A stretch of DNA of 64,000 nucleotides from Chryseobacterium sp. Leaf201 (GTDB lineage: Bacteria > Bacteroidota > Bacteroidia > Flavobacteriales > Weeksellaceae). The DNA lies in contig NZ_LMKA01000057.1 in NCBI RefSeq assembly GCF_001421435.1, forward strand, positions 124,001-188,000. The letters run 5' to 3'. The position numbers were made by a program, and so were the translations under genes. This document shows, in pieces, positions 34,481 through 43,144 of the stretch (the first letter of the stretch is position 1; the number at the start of each line of letters is the position of its first letter). A model generated the notes under the pieces. That model had not been told where the DNA came from and did not search any database. It was given only the letters and a program-made list of their open reading frames with translations.

Positions 34481-36532
34481 ATGACTAATAACCTCCCTCC
34501 TATTTCAGCAGCTTACAGATCTAAGCTCATATCTGCAATTACCTCAATTTCAGTATTCTTCCTTGTCTATTTTATCTTAATCCTTATCTCTCTGTTGCTT
34601 ATTTTCCTGTTGGGTTACGGAGCCCTGCAGATTGTCAGGCTTCATTCCAACTATTTCACCATTGCCATTGCACTGGGATTGGTAAGTGTCGGGCTCGTCG
34701 TATTTTATTATCTGATTAAATTTATCTTCAAAAAAAGCAATTACAGCAATAAACATTTAATTGAGGTTAAACGCAAAAACCAGCCGGAGTTTTTTTCGAT
34801 GATCGATGAAATGGTAAAAGAAACAGCAGTAAAACAACCCGGAAAAGTATTTCTTTCTTCAGAGGTAAATGCGAGCGTAAGCTACAGCTCTGCTTTCTGG
34901 AGTATGTTTTTCCCTGTCAGGAAAAATATAACCATCGGAATGGGATTGATCAACACCACTACGGTTGGCGAACTTAAAACCGTTCTGGCTCATGAGTTCG
35001 GGCATTTTTCCCAGAGAAGCATGAAAATCGGCGGATATGTAAACCAGGCTGAAAAAATTATTTTTGATACGGTTTACAACAACCGGGATTTTGAAAATTC
35101 TTTGAAATACGGTTCCGGGCATTGGATCTATCAGCTTTCAGCATGGATTTCAATAGCCTTTATTAATGCATTCCAATACATCCTGAAAATTTTCTCAGAC
35201 TTTTTATTTAAAAACAATGCATCTTTAAGAAGAGAAATGGAGTTTCATGCGGATTCCGTTGCAACCTATGTTACCAACCCGAAAGAACAGGTTTCTGCAT
35301 TGCTGAGATTAAGCTTAAGCGATACTGCATTCAACAGCTCAGTGATCTTCTATGCAGAAAGCAAACAGGCATACCTCCCGGAAAATCTTTTTGAGAACCA
35401 GACTGCAATGATGAAAATTTTGAGCGAGCGGAATAATTACCCTTATGAGAATAATTTACCTAAAGTAGACCCAGAAGATCTGACACGCTATAATAAATCA
35501 AAAATTGAAATTGATGACCCGTGGTCATTCCACCCTGAAAACGACAGGAGAATTGAGATGATCCTGAAAAACAAGACTAAAAACATCCCGGAAAACAATG
35601 AACTGGCAAAAAATATCATCCGCGGTTTTGATGAAGTGTGTAAAGCTTTGACGAAAAAGCATTTAACAATGTGTGAAATTGAAAGCACCGGTGAAATAAT
35701 AAGCGGTAATGAAAAATTTGTACAGCTGTACAATGAAACATATCCTTATAAAAAGATCAGCTCAGCATTTAACGGATACTATGAACACCATAATCCTGTA
35801 TTGGAAAACATTGAAGATCTTACCGGTACACCTGCCAGCACAGAAACCTATGACTTTTTTAATGATGAAAACCTGTCGCTGGTATATGAAAAGGCAGGAG
35901 TCCGGAATGACCTTTATACATTGGAATATCTTGCGGCCAATTCCAGAACGGTTAAAACTTTTAAATGTAACGGCAGGCTTTATAAAACGAATGAAGCCCG
36001 GATTTTAATCCCGAGATTTACAAAAAACCTTGAAGAACTGAATTCCAGACTCGCTGAAAATGATAAAAAGATCTTTACATATTATTACCGTAAGGCAGAT
36101 GCGAATGATAAGGAAACTTTAGTAGCCAAGTATAAGAAATTTGCCCTGCTCGACCATGAGTTTGATGTATTCCAGAATTCTATCAGTAACTTCATTCCGC
36201 ATCTGCAGTTTATATCCGTTACTTTGCCTGTGGAGGAAATCAGGAAACACAGAGCAGTACTGCTGAGGAATGAAAAGCCGTTCAAGGAGATATTGAGGAA
36301 ATTCATTGAAGAATCCGGCTATCAGGAACTTATCACGCCGGAAGACCAGCAGGTTATTAAAGAATTTATCCGTTCAGAATACATTTATTTTAACAATGAC
36401 CGGTATATTCAGCCGGAAATTGATGCGGTAATCAATCTCGTGAATAAGTACCAGGAAATCCTCAACACAACCTATACGGATTATAAAGAGGAACTTCTTG
36501 ATTTTCAGACAAGACTGGATCAGGCTTCCTGA
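34481..36532 (+). CDS. M48-family membrane metallopeptidase
   Basis: 683 residues. Two long hydrophobic regions near the N-terminus (about 20-50 and 58-82) anchor it. The zinc motif HEFGH is at 171-175 in VLAHEFGHFSQRS, and the third ligand is in EFHADSVATY (Glu254, with Asp257). A further hydrophobic stretch (about 215-245) lies between them. A long C-terminal region of about 420 residues after the protease domain is unlike HtpX or Ste24 and has no motif I recognise. It may act in membrane protein quality control. It is probably co-transcribed with the HD gene. Confidence 0.85.
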   Translation: MTNNLPPISAAYRSKLISAITSISVFFLVYFILILISLLLIFLLGYGALQIVRLHSNYFTIAIALGLVSVGLVVFYYLIKFIFKKSNYSNKHLIEVKRKNQPEFFSMIDEMVKETAVKQPGKVFLSSEVNASVSYSSAFWSMFFPVRKNITIGMGLINTTTVGELKTVLAHEFGHFSQRSMKIGGYVNQAEKIIFDTVYNNRDFENSLKYGSGHWIYQLSAWISIAFINAFQYILKIFSDFLFKNNASLRREMEFHADSVATYVTNPKEQVSALLRLSLSDTAFNSSVIFYAESKQAYLPENLFENQTAMMKILSERNNYPYENNLPKVDPEDLTRYNKSKIEIDDPWSFHPENDRRIEMILKNKTKNIPENNELAKNIIRGFDEVCKALTKKHLTMCEIESTGEIISGNEKFVQLYNETYPYKKISSAFNGYYEHHNPVLENIEDLTGTPASTETYDFFNDENLSLVYEKAGVRNDLYTLEYLAANSRTVKTFKCNGRLYKTNEARILIPRFTKNLEELNSRLAENDKKIFTYYYRKADANDKETLVAKYKKFALLDHEFDVFQNSISNFIPHLQFISVTLPVEEIRKHRAVLLRNEKPFKEILRKFIEESGYQELITPEDQQVIKEFIRSEYIYFNNDRYIQPEIDAVINLVNKYQEILNTTYTDYKEELLDFQTRLDQAS

Positions 36533-36546
36533 TTGATTAATTTTTA

Positions 36547-37263
36547 TTAATCCGCTCCCGGGAAATGGTAGGTTCTTGCAGGAGGATTGGTATCGTCGAT
36601 ATTGATGTTGATGGCAAGGTATATGAAGTGGACGTTTTTATTTCCTTTCGCTTCAAATTCCCTTTGCCAGAGGTATCCTCCCAGGATCCCGAAGTGCTCG
36701 TCAATCTGGTATCCGAAACCTCCGTAGACCCTGTTTCTTGCAAAAGCCGGTTTTATAGGGCTCACAATAAAAATTTCGTCATAGGCATTTGCGAATAAAG
36801 TGCCGGGTTCAATTTTCTTGGCATTCAAGGGAACCGAAATATTCAACCGGTAGCGGTACCGCATCCTCTCGGAGTTTTTATCCGTCTGCGGCTCGTAAAA
36901 CCATGACTTTTCAGCACGGAACCGGTTTTCAAACTTTACAATTCCTTTTTTAAAGTCGATCACATCCTGTAACCAGACCCTGAACTCCTCTTTGTTAATG
37001 GCGTGTTCTTTATAGGTCGCATATCTTCCCAACCCGATAAAAGGCTTGTGATTCTTGGTGAGATTATAACCCAGCCCTCCCTTTATTTCATAATAATCAG
37101 GATAGCTGTAATCTTCAATGCTTCGCATCTGGCCTTCGGCGTACAGGAAAAATTTCGGGTGAAACTTATACGTTAATGTCAGGGCATTGAAGTTGGAAAT
37201 ATGTTCCTGCGCTCTGACAAACGTAAGGCTTAAAAATAAACCAAGACTTAAGAAAAGTTTCAT
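36547..37263 (-). CDS. DUF2490 outer-membrane protein
   Basis: 238 residues with a signal peptide (MKLFLSLGLFLSLTFVRAQ). The mature protein has regularly spaced amphipathic strands (LTLTYKFHPKFFLYAEGQMRSI; YEIKGGLGYNLTKNHKPFIGLGRYATY; VKFENRFRAEKSWFY; NRVYGGFGYQIDEHFGILGGYLWQREF), the pattern of a small beta-barrel. DUF2490 proteins are common in Bacteroidota and of unknown role. It lies 75 bp downstream of the TonB-dependent receptor gene on the same strand and may be co-expressed with it. Confidence 0.82.
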   Translation of the reverse strand: MKLFLSLGLFLSLTFVRAQEHISNFNALTLTYKFHPKFFLYAEGQMRSIEDYSYPDYYEIKGGLGYNLTKNHKPFIGLGRYATYKEHAINKEEFRVWLQDVIDFKKGIVKFENRFRAEKSWFYEPQTDKNSERMRYRYRLNISVPLNAKKIEPGTLFANAYDEIFIVSPIKPAFARNRVYGGFGYQIDEHFGILGGYLWQREFEAKGNKNVHFIYLAININIDDTNPPARTYHFPGAD

Positions 37264-37338
37264 CTTAAAAAAATTTCTGCAAATTTAAATCAATTAACAA
37301 TTTCGTAATATTAACTTTAATTCATCCTGTATTAACAT

Positions 37339-39150
37339 TTACTTAATATTGATTGTATAAGAAAGCCCGATATGGAACCACCGCTGCGGCATCGCCACGC
37401 CAAAGGTTTCCGTATATGAAGTATTTGTTACATTATTGATCAGAACATACACCGAAAAGTCTTTTTGAACAAAACTTAATTTTTCATCCAGTAAATTATA
37501 ACTTCCGTTATTCATCCGTTCATTATACCGGTAAACAAGTTCATTGGTGAAATTTTTCAGGAATCTTGTTTCTAATTTCGCAATAAACTGATGCTTCAGG
37601 TTATCCAGAAGATACCTTGCAGAAAATTCTCCTGTAGAATTCAGCTTATTATCAAGATAAGTATATCCCACAGAATAATTTAACCATTGCCTCCATCGGT
37701 GATTAAGTTCAATTTCCACTCCTTTACTGCTCGTATTACCAATATTTTGGGCATACCAGACAGGATCGTTCAGTGACATTTTGGTCCAGTCTATGGAATT
37801 GTGGGAATCCCTCATGAATCCGCTTACTTTCGCTAAAATATTTCCCGTCTGATACTGATACCCGATTTCTGCAGAAACCGCGCTTTCAGGAATCAGATCA
37901 GGATTTCCCTGCTCCGTTTTGCTTACATAATAAAGATCGGTAAACGTAGGTACCCTTGAAACCCTTGAAATATTTCCGTAGATCTTATTGTTCTGGTTAA
38001 AATTGTAGCCTACATCCAGTCCCGGATAGAAGAAATTTCCTTCTTTAGAATAATTTGCCCATGAAAATCCCGGACTGATATTTAGTTTTTTATCCAGCAG
38101 CGAAAAATGATGCTCAAAGAAAACCTGGGAAACAAACCGGTTTCTTTGTCCCAGATTATTACTCGCCAGAAATTCTTTCCTCAGTTCCACGCCAACTCCT
38201 GTGGTTCCAAATCCCCACTGGTAGCTTGAATTTACCTCGCCTCCTACATTATTCCCGATGTGCATATTCCGGTAGATTTCAGGCTTTGCCCTGTTGAACA
38301 GATACATATCCTGCCCTCTCCGCCAGTATACATTGGAATGGATTTTCAGGTTTTTAAAGGTTTGCTGATGGGCCATGCTCACTACTGATGCCTGCGTTTC
38401 CTCATACTGTTCAGTTGCTTTCGGGGAAGAGTAAAACCCATTGGCCCCGAACTTTTTCTCAGAAAAACCGGCCTGCAACCTGATGTCCCCGTCTTTTATG
38501 GCTAATTTGCTTTGATAAAATATATTCCTGATCTCATAATCGGTATTGTACATATACCCCTGTGACGAATTGGAATTTGCCGTAAGCGCGTTGGAAAATT
38601 TCTCATTTCCGATCTGCGCATTCATTCCGAAACCGAACGTTTCATAATCTCCGGCTTCAGCACTTATCTTTACCCTTTTCCCGATATGGGTTTTCGTAAT
38701 CACATTAATGACCCCGGCATAGGCATTCTGTCCGAACCGTCTTGCACCCGGGCCTTTAATGACTTCTATTCTTTCCACATCTTCAAGATCAATCGGTAAG
38801 TTCAGAGAATTATGGCCCGTCTGGGAATCACTCATCCTGATCCCGTTTAAAAGGAGAAGCACCTGCTCTGACGAGCTGCCGCGGAAAGCAATATCACTCT
38901 GTACACCGTTTGCCCCACGTCTTCTGATATCCATCCCGGAGACCTGCTGCAGGATTTCATCAATGCTTTTTGCAGGAGAATTTTCTATTTCTTCCCTGGT
39001 AATAACACTGATGTTTTGGTTGGCCATTTTATAGGGGATGGAAATTATTTTTCCCTGAATTTCAATTTGGTCTATATCCGTGGACTTTTCCTGGGCGTTT
39101 GCAAAATACAAGGCTCCAAGTAAGAAAATGCTTCCTGCTTTTTTAATCAT
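37339..39150 (-). CDS. TonB-dependent outer-membrane receptor, BtuB/CirA-like
   Basis: 603 residues, short for a Bacteroidota receptor and lacking the N-terminal carboxypeptidase-like domain of SusC-type transporters. It has a signal peptide (MIKKAGSIFLLGALYFANAQ) and a plug with AKSIDEILQQVSGMDIRRRGANGVQSDIAFRGSSSEQVLLLLNGIRMSD and IEVIKGPGARRFGQNAYAGVINVITK. A 22-strand barrel ends in WFHIGLSYTINIK. The substrate is unknown; small receptors of this shape take metals, siderophores or cobalamin. It has its own consensus promoter (39185-39216), and no cobalamin riboswitch is seen upstream. Confidence 0.9.
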   Translation of the reverse strand: MIKKAGSIFLLGALYFANAQEKSTDIDQIEIQGKIISIPYKMANQNISVITREEIENSPAKSIDEILQQVSGMDIRRRGANGVQSDIAFRGSSSEQVLLLLNGIRMSDSQTGHNSLNLPIDLEDVERIEVIKGPGARRFGQNAYAGVINVITKTHIGKRVKISAEAGDYETFGFGMNAQIGNEKFSNALTANSNSSQGYMYNTDYEIRNIFYQSKLAIKDGDIRLQAGFSEKKFGANGFYSSPKATEQYEETQASVVSMAHQQTFKNLKIHSNVYWRRGQDMYLFNRAKPEIYRNMHIGNNVGGEVNSSYQWGFGTTGVGVELRKEFLASNNLGQRNRFVSQVFFEHHFSLLDKKLNISPGFSWANYSKEGNFFYPGLDVGYNFNQNNKIYGNISRVSRVPTFTDLYYVSKTEQGNPDLIPESAVSAEIGYQYQTGNILAKVSGFMRDSHNSIDWTKMSLNDPVWYAQNIGNTSSKGVEIELNHRWRQWLNYSVGYTYLDNKLNSTGEFSARYLLDNLKHQFIAKLETRFLKNFTNELVYRYNERMNNGSYNLLDEKLSFVQKDFSVYVLINNVTNTSYTETFGVAMPQRWFHIGLSYTINIK

Positions 39151-39184
39151 TTTTATCAGAATTATCTCAGTGAGTTCGTAAGCC

Positions 39185-39216
39185 CAAAAGTAATGGAGTT
39201 TGAGAATACTTACAAA
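39185..39216 (-). promoter_or_regulatory. Promoter of the TonB-dependent receptor gene
   Basis: On the minus strand TTTG (39213-39216), a 20-nt spacer, then TACTTTTG (39185-39192). Both boxes match consensus. The start codon is 35 bp further on. Confidence 0.7.
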
Positions 39217-39235
39217 TGATAGATGTCATATAAAA

Positions 39236-39261
39236 AAAGATGCAGTTTCAGCTGCATCTTT
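39236..39261 (-). terminator. Intrinsic terminator of a tiny upstream transcript
   Basis: Ten-bp perfect stem AAAGATGCAG / CTGCATCTTT. On the minus strand it is followed by TTTTATATG. It lies upstream of the receptor promoter, so it ends a separate transcript rather than the receptor mRNA. Confidence 0.8.
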
Positions 39262-39271
39262 CCGGAAGGAT

Positions 39272-39322
39272 TTATCTTTTTTTCATTAAATGTGTAACCA
39301 GATCTCTGAATAATTTTCGCAT
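39272..39322 (-). CDS. Candidate 16-residue basic peptide
   Basis: A frame from ATG (39320-39322) to TAA encodes MRKLFRDLVTHLMKKR, with Arg/Lys at both ends and an amphipathic centre. A -7 box TATATTTG (39363-39370, minus) lies about 40 bp upstream, and a strong terminator begins 11 bp after the stop, so the frame fills a short independent transcript. No family is recognised. Alternatives: an sRNA with a chance frame, or a leader peptide. A second unit of this kind lies at 42860-42919. Confidence 0.4.
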   Translation of the reverse strand: MRKLFRDLVTHLMKKR

Positions 39323-39362
39323 TCTGTATTACTTATTTATGAATACAATTTTAAATAATTAT

Positions 39363-39370
39363 CAAATATA
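39363..39370 (-). promoter_or_regulatory. -7 element of the tiny peptide transcript
   Basis: CAAATATA on the plus strand reads TATATTTG on the minus strand, fitting TAnnTTTG. The -33 element is not clear. Confidence 0.45.
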
Positions 39371-39749
39371 AAGCAACAGTATTTGCTTAAAAAAAAGTTA
39401 AAAATTAAAATTTAACATGACCGATCCATTATCTTCAGTCAATCCCGGCTCTTTGCTGATAATTGTTCAAATTTCACGGTCTTTGAAAGCCTGTATTTGC
39501 GGATTTATTAATTCATCAAAGTAACGCAAAACATTTTTAGTGTTTACCGCAGCTGTTTTCCCTGAGCCGGGCCCGTCAAATCCAAATATTATTGATTTTT
39601 ACAGGTGGTTAAGCCGGAATGAAATGTCATCAATCTTTCGTATCGAATAAATTTTCAGCCTGTAACTGAACGATTAAATATGAAAATATCAATGGAACCG
39701 ATTTGCATGATTTGTGTTTAATTAAAGATCAGAATCCATCAAAAAGTCG
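39371..39749. other. Intergenic stretch with a possible gene remnant
   Basis: No intact gene. On the minus strand 39467-39598 is an open frame of 43 codons without a start codon; its first residues (SIIFGFDGPGSGKTAAVN) look like a nucleotide-binding loop with one residue missing, and a stop codon directly precedes it. It could be a decayed P-loop gene or coincidence. The rest holds nothing I can support. Confidence 0.3.
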
Positions 39750-39757
39750 TAATTTTG
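39750..39757 (+). promoter_or_regulatory. -7 element of uvrA
   Basis: TAATTTTG fits TAnnTTTG, 17 bp before the ATG at 39775. No TTTG lies at the usual -33 distance. It places the in-frame ATG at 39703 upstream of the transcript. Confidence 0.5.
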
Positions 39758-39774
39758 TTAGTCTTAATTTTACT

Positions 39775-42567
39775 ATGGCTCATACAACAGATATAGATAT
39801 TAAAAAGCAGATTTTTGTTAAGAATGCACATCTCAACAATCTGAAACACATCGACGTCCTTATCCCGAAAAATAAACTGATCGTCATTACAGGAGTTTCC
39901 GGAAGCGGAAAATCTTCACTGGCATTTGATACCATTTATGCGGAAGGACAAAGAAGATACGTGGAAAGTCTCAGCTCCTATGCCCGCCAGTTTTTAGGGA
40001 AACTTGAAAAACCTAAAGTGGATGACATCAAAGGCCTGGCTCCGTCCATCGCCATCCAGCAGAAGGTGATTTCTTCAAACCCGAGATCAACGGTAGGCAC
40101 ATCCACGGAGATTTATGATTATATGAAACTTCTTTTCGCAAGGATTGGGAAAACATTTTCACCGGTTTCCGGGGAAGAAGTAAAAAAAGACTCGGTTTCC
40201 GATGTAATAGATTTCATCAAATCATCAGAAAAAGATGTTTCGTTCCTATTGACGGCACCCTTGACTTATGATGCAGAAAATTTCACGGAAAATCTGAATG
40301 TTTTAAAACTGGCCGGTTTTACAAGACTGGAAATCAGCGGAAACGTTGCCGGGATTGAAGACCTTGAAAGCTTTGGTTTTACTCCTGAAAAAGGAATGGA
40401 AATCAATCTGGTGATCGACCGTTTCTCTTACGAAGAAGATGAAAGCTTCCTGCAGCGTCTGGCAGACTCCATCCAGATGGCTTTTTATGAAGGACGGGGT
40501 TACTGTTCACTGAAAAACATGGATACCGGGAAAGCAAAAGAATTTTCAAATAAATTTGAGCTGGACGGGATGGAATTCCTTGAGCCCAATGTCCACTTTT
40601 TCAGTTTCAACAATCCGTACGGTGCCTGCCCAACCTGTGAAGGTTATGGGAAAGTAATCGGGATTGATGAAGACCTGGTGGTTCCCAATAAAACCCTGTC
40701 TGTTTTCGAAGATGCAGTAGCTTCCTGGAGAGGGGAAAGCATGAGTGAATGGAAAAAAGATTTCATTAAAAAAGCAAAAGACTTCCCGATCCACAAGCCT
40801 TACCATCAGCTCACCAAAGAACAGAAAAAATACCTCTGGAAAGGCGACGGAAAAAGTACGTTCCCTTCAATTGACAATTTCTTCAGAATGCTTGAAGAAA
40901 ACTTATATAAGATCCAGTACCGGGTCATGCTTTCGCGTTACCGCGGAAAAACCCTCTGCCCTACCTGTGAAGGCCTTAGGCTTCGTGAAGAAACCGGCTG
41001 GGTAAAAATCGACGGACACAATATCCAGTCCATGATCGAGCTTCCTATGGATGAGCTTTTCCCTTTAATTAAAGAATTGAAATTATCCGAACACGATCAG
41101 GAAGTAGCAAAAAGGCTGTTATATGAAATCACTACCCGCCTGGAATTTTTACTGAAGGTAGGTTTAGGCTATTTAACGATCAACAGAACGTCTAATACGC
41201 TTTCCGGAGGGGAAAGCCAGAGGATCAACCTCGCTACCAGCCTCGGAAGTTCGCTGGTAGGTTCTATTTATATTCTGGATGAACCTTCCATCGGACTGCA
41301 TTCAAGGGATACGGAAAATTTAATTGAGGTATTGAAAAACCTGCGGGATCTTGGGAATACGGTAATTGTGGTAGAGCATGATGAGGATGTAATGAAAGCC
41401 GCTGACTATATTATCGACATCGGCCCGGAAGCCGGATATTTAGGCGGTGAACTGGTATTCGCCGGGGATTATAAACAGCTGAAAGATGCAGACACGCTGA
41501 CATCAAAATACCTGACCGGAAGACTGGAAATTGAAGTTCCTGCCAAACGGAGAAAGGCAAAAGAATGGATCCATATCAAAGGGGCCCGTCAGAATAACCT
41601 TAAAAATATTGATGTGGATGTCCCTCTGGAAAACCTGGTGGTGATTTCAGGGGTTTCAGGAAGCGGTAAATCTACTCTGATGAAAGAGATCCTGACCAAT
41701 GATATCCAGATCCAGCTGGGTATGGGCGGAAAAAAAGGCGACTACGATTCTGTTGATTTCCCTAAAAAACTCATCAAAAATATTGAGTTGATAGACCAGA
41801 ACCCTATCGGGAAATCTTCACGTTCCAATCCTGTAACCTATCTTAAGGCATACGACGATATCAGAGACCTGTTTGCCAAGCAGAAGGTGGCAAAAATGAT
41901 GGGCTACAAGCCGAAACACTTCTCTTTCAATGTAGACGGCGGAAGGTGTGACGAATGTAAAGGTGAAGGCGTCATCAATGTATCCATGCAGTTTATGGCA
42001 GATATTGAGCTGGAATGCGAAGTCTGTAAAGGAACCCGTTTCAAAAATGAGATCCTGGAGGTTCGGTATGATGAAAAAAACATTTCGGATATCCTTCATA
42101 TGACGGTTGATAATGCACTGGATTTCTTCAGAGATAATCATGAGGAAAAGATTGTGACCAAGCTGAGGCCTCTGCAGGATGTCGGCTTAGGATATCTTCA
42201 GTTAGGACAGAGCTCTTCTACCCTTTCCGGCGGCGAGGCACAGCGTGTGAAACTAGCATCGTTCCTGGTAAAAGGCGTAACGACGGATAAAACATTGTTT
42301 ATCTTTGATGAACCTTCCACAGGGCTGCATTTCCATGACATCCAGAAATTGCTGAAGTCTTTACAGGCTCTTATTGATCTGGGGCATTCGGTTATTGTTA
42401 TTGAGCACCAGCCGGACATTATCAAGTCCGCAGACTATATTATAGACATCGGGCCGGAAGCAGGAAAACACGGCGGCGAAGTGGTGTTCACGGGAACCCC
42501 GGAAGACTTGGCTAAGAATAAAAAATCCCATACAGCGAAGTATATAAAAGAAAAGCTGGAGAATTAA
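39775..42567 (+). CDS. uvrA: Excinuclease ABC subunit A
   Basis: 930 residues from ATG 39775 (MAHTTDIDIKKQIFVKNA); the longer frame from 39703 starts ahead of the promoter box. Two ABC modules: first Walker A GVSGSGKSS at 40-48, signature LSGGESQRI, Walker B ILDEPSIGLH; second [31 protein letters not shown]. Zinc centres are visible: CPTCEGYG with CPTCEGLR, and CDECKGEG with CEVCKG. It finds bulky DNA lesions and loads UvrB in nucleotide excision repair. Length and insertions are those of canonical UvrA, not a UvrA2 paralogue. A terminator follows at 42574. Confidence 0.96.
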   Translation: MAHTTDIDIKKQIFVKNAHLNNLKHIDVLIPKNKLIVITGVSGSGKSSLAFDTIYAEGQRRYVESLSSYARQFLGKLEKPKVDDIKGLAPSIAIQQKVISSNPRSTVGTSTEIYDYMKLLFARIGKTFSPVSGEEVKKDSVSDVIDFIKSSEKDVSFLLTAPLTYDAENFTENLNVLKLAGFTRLEISGNVAGIEDLESFGFTPEKGMEINLVIDRFSYEEDESFLQRLADSIQMAFYEGRGYCSLKNMDTGKAKEFSNKFELDGMEFLEPNVHFFSFNNPYGACPTCEGYGKVIGIDEDLVVPNKTLSVFEDAVASWRGESMSEWKKDFIKKAKDFPIHKPYHQLTKEQKKYLWKGDGKSTFPSIDNFFRMLEENLYKIQYRVMLSRYRGKTLCPTCEGLRLREETGWVKIDGHNIQSMIELPMDELFPLIKELKLSEHDQEVAKRLLYEITTRLEFLLKVGLGYLTINRTSNTLSGGESQRINLATSLGSSLVGSIYILDEPSIGLHSRDTENLIEVLKNLRDLGNTVIVVEHDEDVMKAADYIIDIGPEAGYLGGELVFAGDYKQLKDADTLTSKYLTGRLEIEVPAKRRKAKEWIHIKGARQNNLKNIDVDVPLENLVVISGVSGSGKSTLMKEILTNDIQIQLGMGGKKGDYDSVDFPKKLIKNIELIDQNPIGKSSRSNPVTYLKAYDDIRDLFAKQKVAKMMGYKPKHFSFNVDGGRCDECKGEGVINVSMQFMADIELECEVCKGTRFKNEILEVRYDEKNISDILHMTVDNALDFFRDNHEEKIVTKLRPLQDVGLGYLQLGQSSSTLSGGEAQRVKLASFLVKGVTTDKTLFIFDEPSTGLHFHDIQKLLKSLQALIDLGHSVIVIEHQPDIIKSADYIIDIGPEAGKHGGEVVFTGTPEDLAKNKKSHTAKYIKEKLEN

Positions 42568-42573
42568 ATACAG

Positions 42574-42602
42574 AGAGAGTCGGATAAACGGCTCTCTTTT
42601 TT
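42574..42602 (+). terminator. Intrinsic terminator of uvrA
   Basis: Nine-bp stem AGAGAGTCG / CGGCTCTCT (one wobble pair), 6-nt loop, followed by TTTTTTA. Confidence 0.8.
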
Positions 42603-42810
42603 ATTTATCTGAGTTTAACTGCATTAATTTTTCAAATTATTTTATTTCTGAAATTTGATGATTGTGTTTGAAAATACTCATTTTGAGCCTTAAAATAAAT
42701 GCTGTAGAAATATAAAATATTGAACTTTTATCATCGGGCATTTAAGAAATCCACTAAAAACTTATTAACAATTCTTTGTGGATAACTTGTGAGTTTTAAT
42801 ATTCAATTCA
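42603..42810. other. AT-rich intergenic stretch after uvrA
   Basis: No gene. It contains one exact DnaA-box sequence (TGTGGATAA, 42777-42785, complement of TTATCCACA), but no cluster of boxes. Confidence 0.35.
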
Positions 42811-42840
42811 TTGAAAGCAAGAAATTTATTCCTACATTTA
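42811..42840 (+). promoter_or_regulatory. Candidate promoter of the second tiny peptide unit
   Basis: TTG at 42811-42813, 19-nt spacer, TACATTTA at 42833-42840 (one mismatch to TAnnTTTG), 19 bp before the ATG at 42860. Confidence 0.4.
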
Positions 42841-42859
42841 CTTTGTAATAAATCTGGAA

Positions 42860-42919
42860 ATGAATTCAAATTTTGCTTTTTTCATTTTTGAAATTGCATT
42901 TAAATTTATAAAAATTTAA
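42860..42919 (+). CDS. Candidate 19-residue hydrophobic peptide
   Basis: ATG to TAA frame encoding MNSNFAFFIFEIAFKFIKI, dominated by Phe and Ile with a few charges near the end; long enough to cross or lie on a membrane. The TAA stop overlaps the base of a strong terminator stem (42918-42947) and a near-consensus promoter lies just upstream, so it fills a transcript of about 100 nt. No family is recognised. Alternatives: an sRNA with a chance frame, or a type I toxin-like peptide (speculative). Confidence 0.4.
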   Translation: MNSNFAFFIFEIAFKFIKI

Positions 42920-42947
42920 GCACAGCGCTGTCGGCTGTGCTTTTTTA
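42918..42947 (+). terminator. Intrinsic terminator of the second tiny unit
   Basis: Nine-bp perfect stem AAGCACAGC / GCTGTGCTT with a 7-nt loop, followed by TTTTATTG. It is 320 bp past uvrA, which already has its own terminator. Confidence 0.8.
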
Positions 42948-42987
42948 TTGTTGTCTAATTAAAAAAATGAGATGTCTTTATCTACTG

Positions 42988-43020
42988 AATCCGTTCCTAA
43001 AGAACGGGTTCTTTTATTTT
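42988..43020 (+). terminator. Third consecutive terminator before the tRNA
   Basis: Nine-bp stem AATCCGTTC / GAACGGGTT (one wobble pair), 5-nt loop, followed by CTTTTATTTTT. Confidence 0.65.
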
Positions 43021-43040
43021 TAAATTTTAAAATTATTTAT

Positions 43041-43048
43041 TATCTTTG
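43041..43048 (+). promoter_or_regulatory. -7 element of the tRNA-Arg gene
   Basis: TATCTTTG fits TAnnTTTG, eight bases before the mature 5' end of the tRNA. Confidence 0.55.
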
Positions 43049-43056
43049 GCCTTTAA

Positions 43057-43131
43057 GGTCTCATAGTTCAACGGATAGAATAGAAGTTTCCTAAACTTTA
43101 GATCCAAGTTCGATTCTTGGTGAGATCACCA
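43057..43131 (+). tRNA. tRNA-Arg (anticodon CCT)
   Basis: Cloverleaf read by eye. The acceptor stem GGTCTCA / TGAGATC includes one G-T pair and is followed by A and an encoded CCA (43129-43131). The anticodon stem GAAGT / ACTTT has loop TTCCTAA with CCT at the centre, reading AGG. The T arm CCAAG-TTCGATT-CTTGG is standard. It has its own -7 box and a terminator at 43145, so it is transcribed alone. Confidence 0.95.
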
Positions 43132-43144
43132 GCAAGTTACGATA

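Noticed and set aside
39151..39362. Cobalamin riboswitch upstream of the TonB-dependent receptor
   Set aside because: No B12-box-like or long structured leader is seen; the promoter lies 35 bp from the start codon and the hairpin upstream is a simple terminator.
42777..42785. Exact DnaA box sequence in the AT-rich gap after uvrA, suggesting an origin
   Set aside because: Only one exact box, no cluster, no dnaA or dnaN nearby, and gene directions converge on the region instead of diverging from it.
42967..43023. 18-codon frame MRCLYLLNPFLKNGFFYF before tRNA-Arg
   Set aside because: It runs through the whole terminator hairpin and T-tract, so it is not a plausible coding unit.
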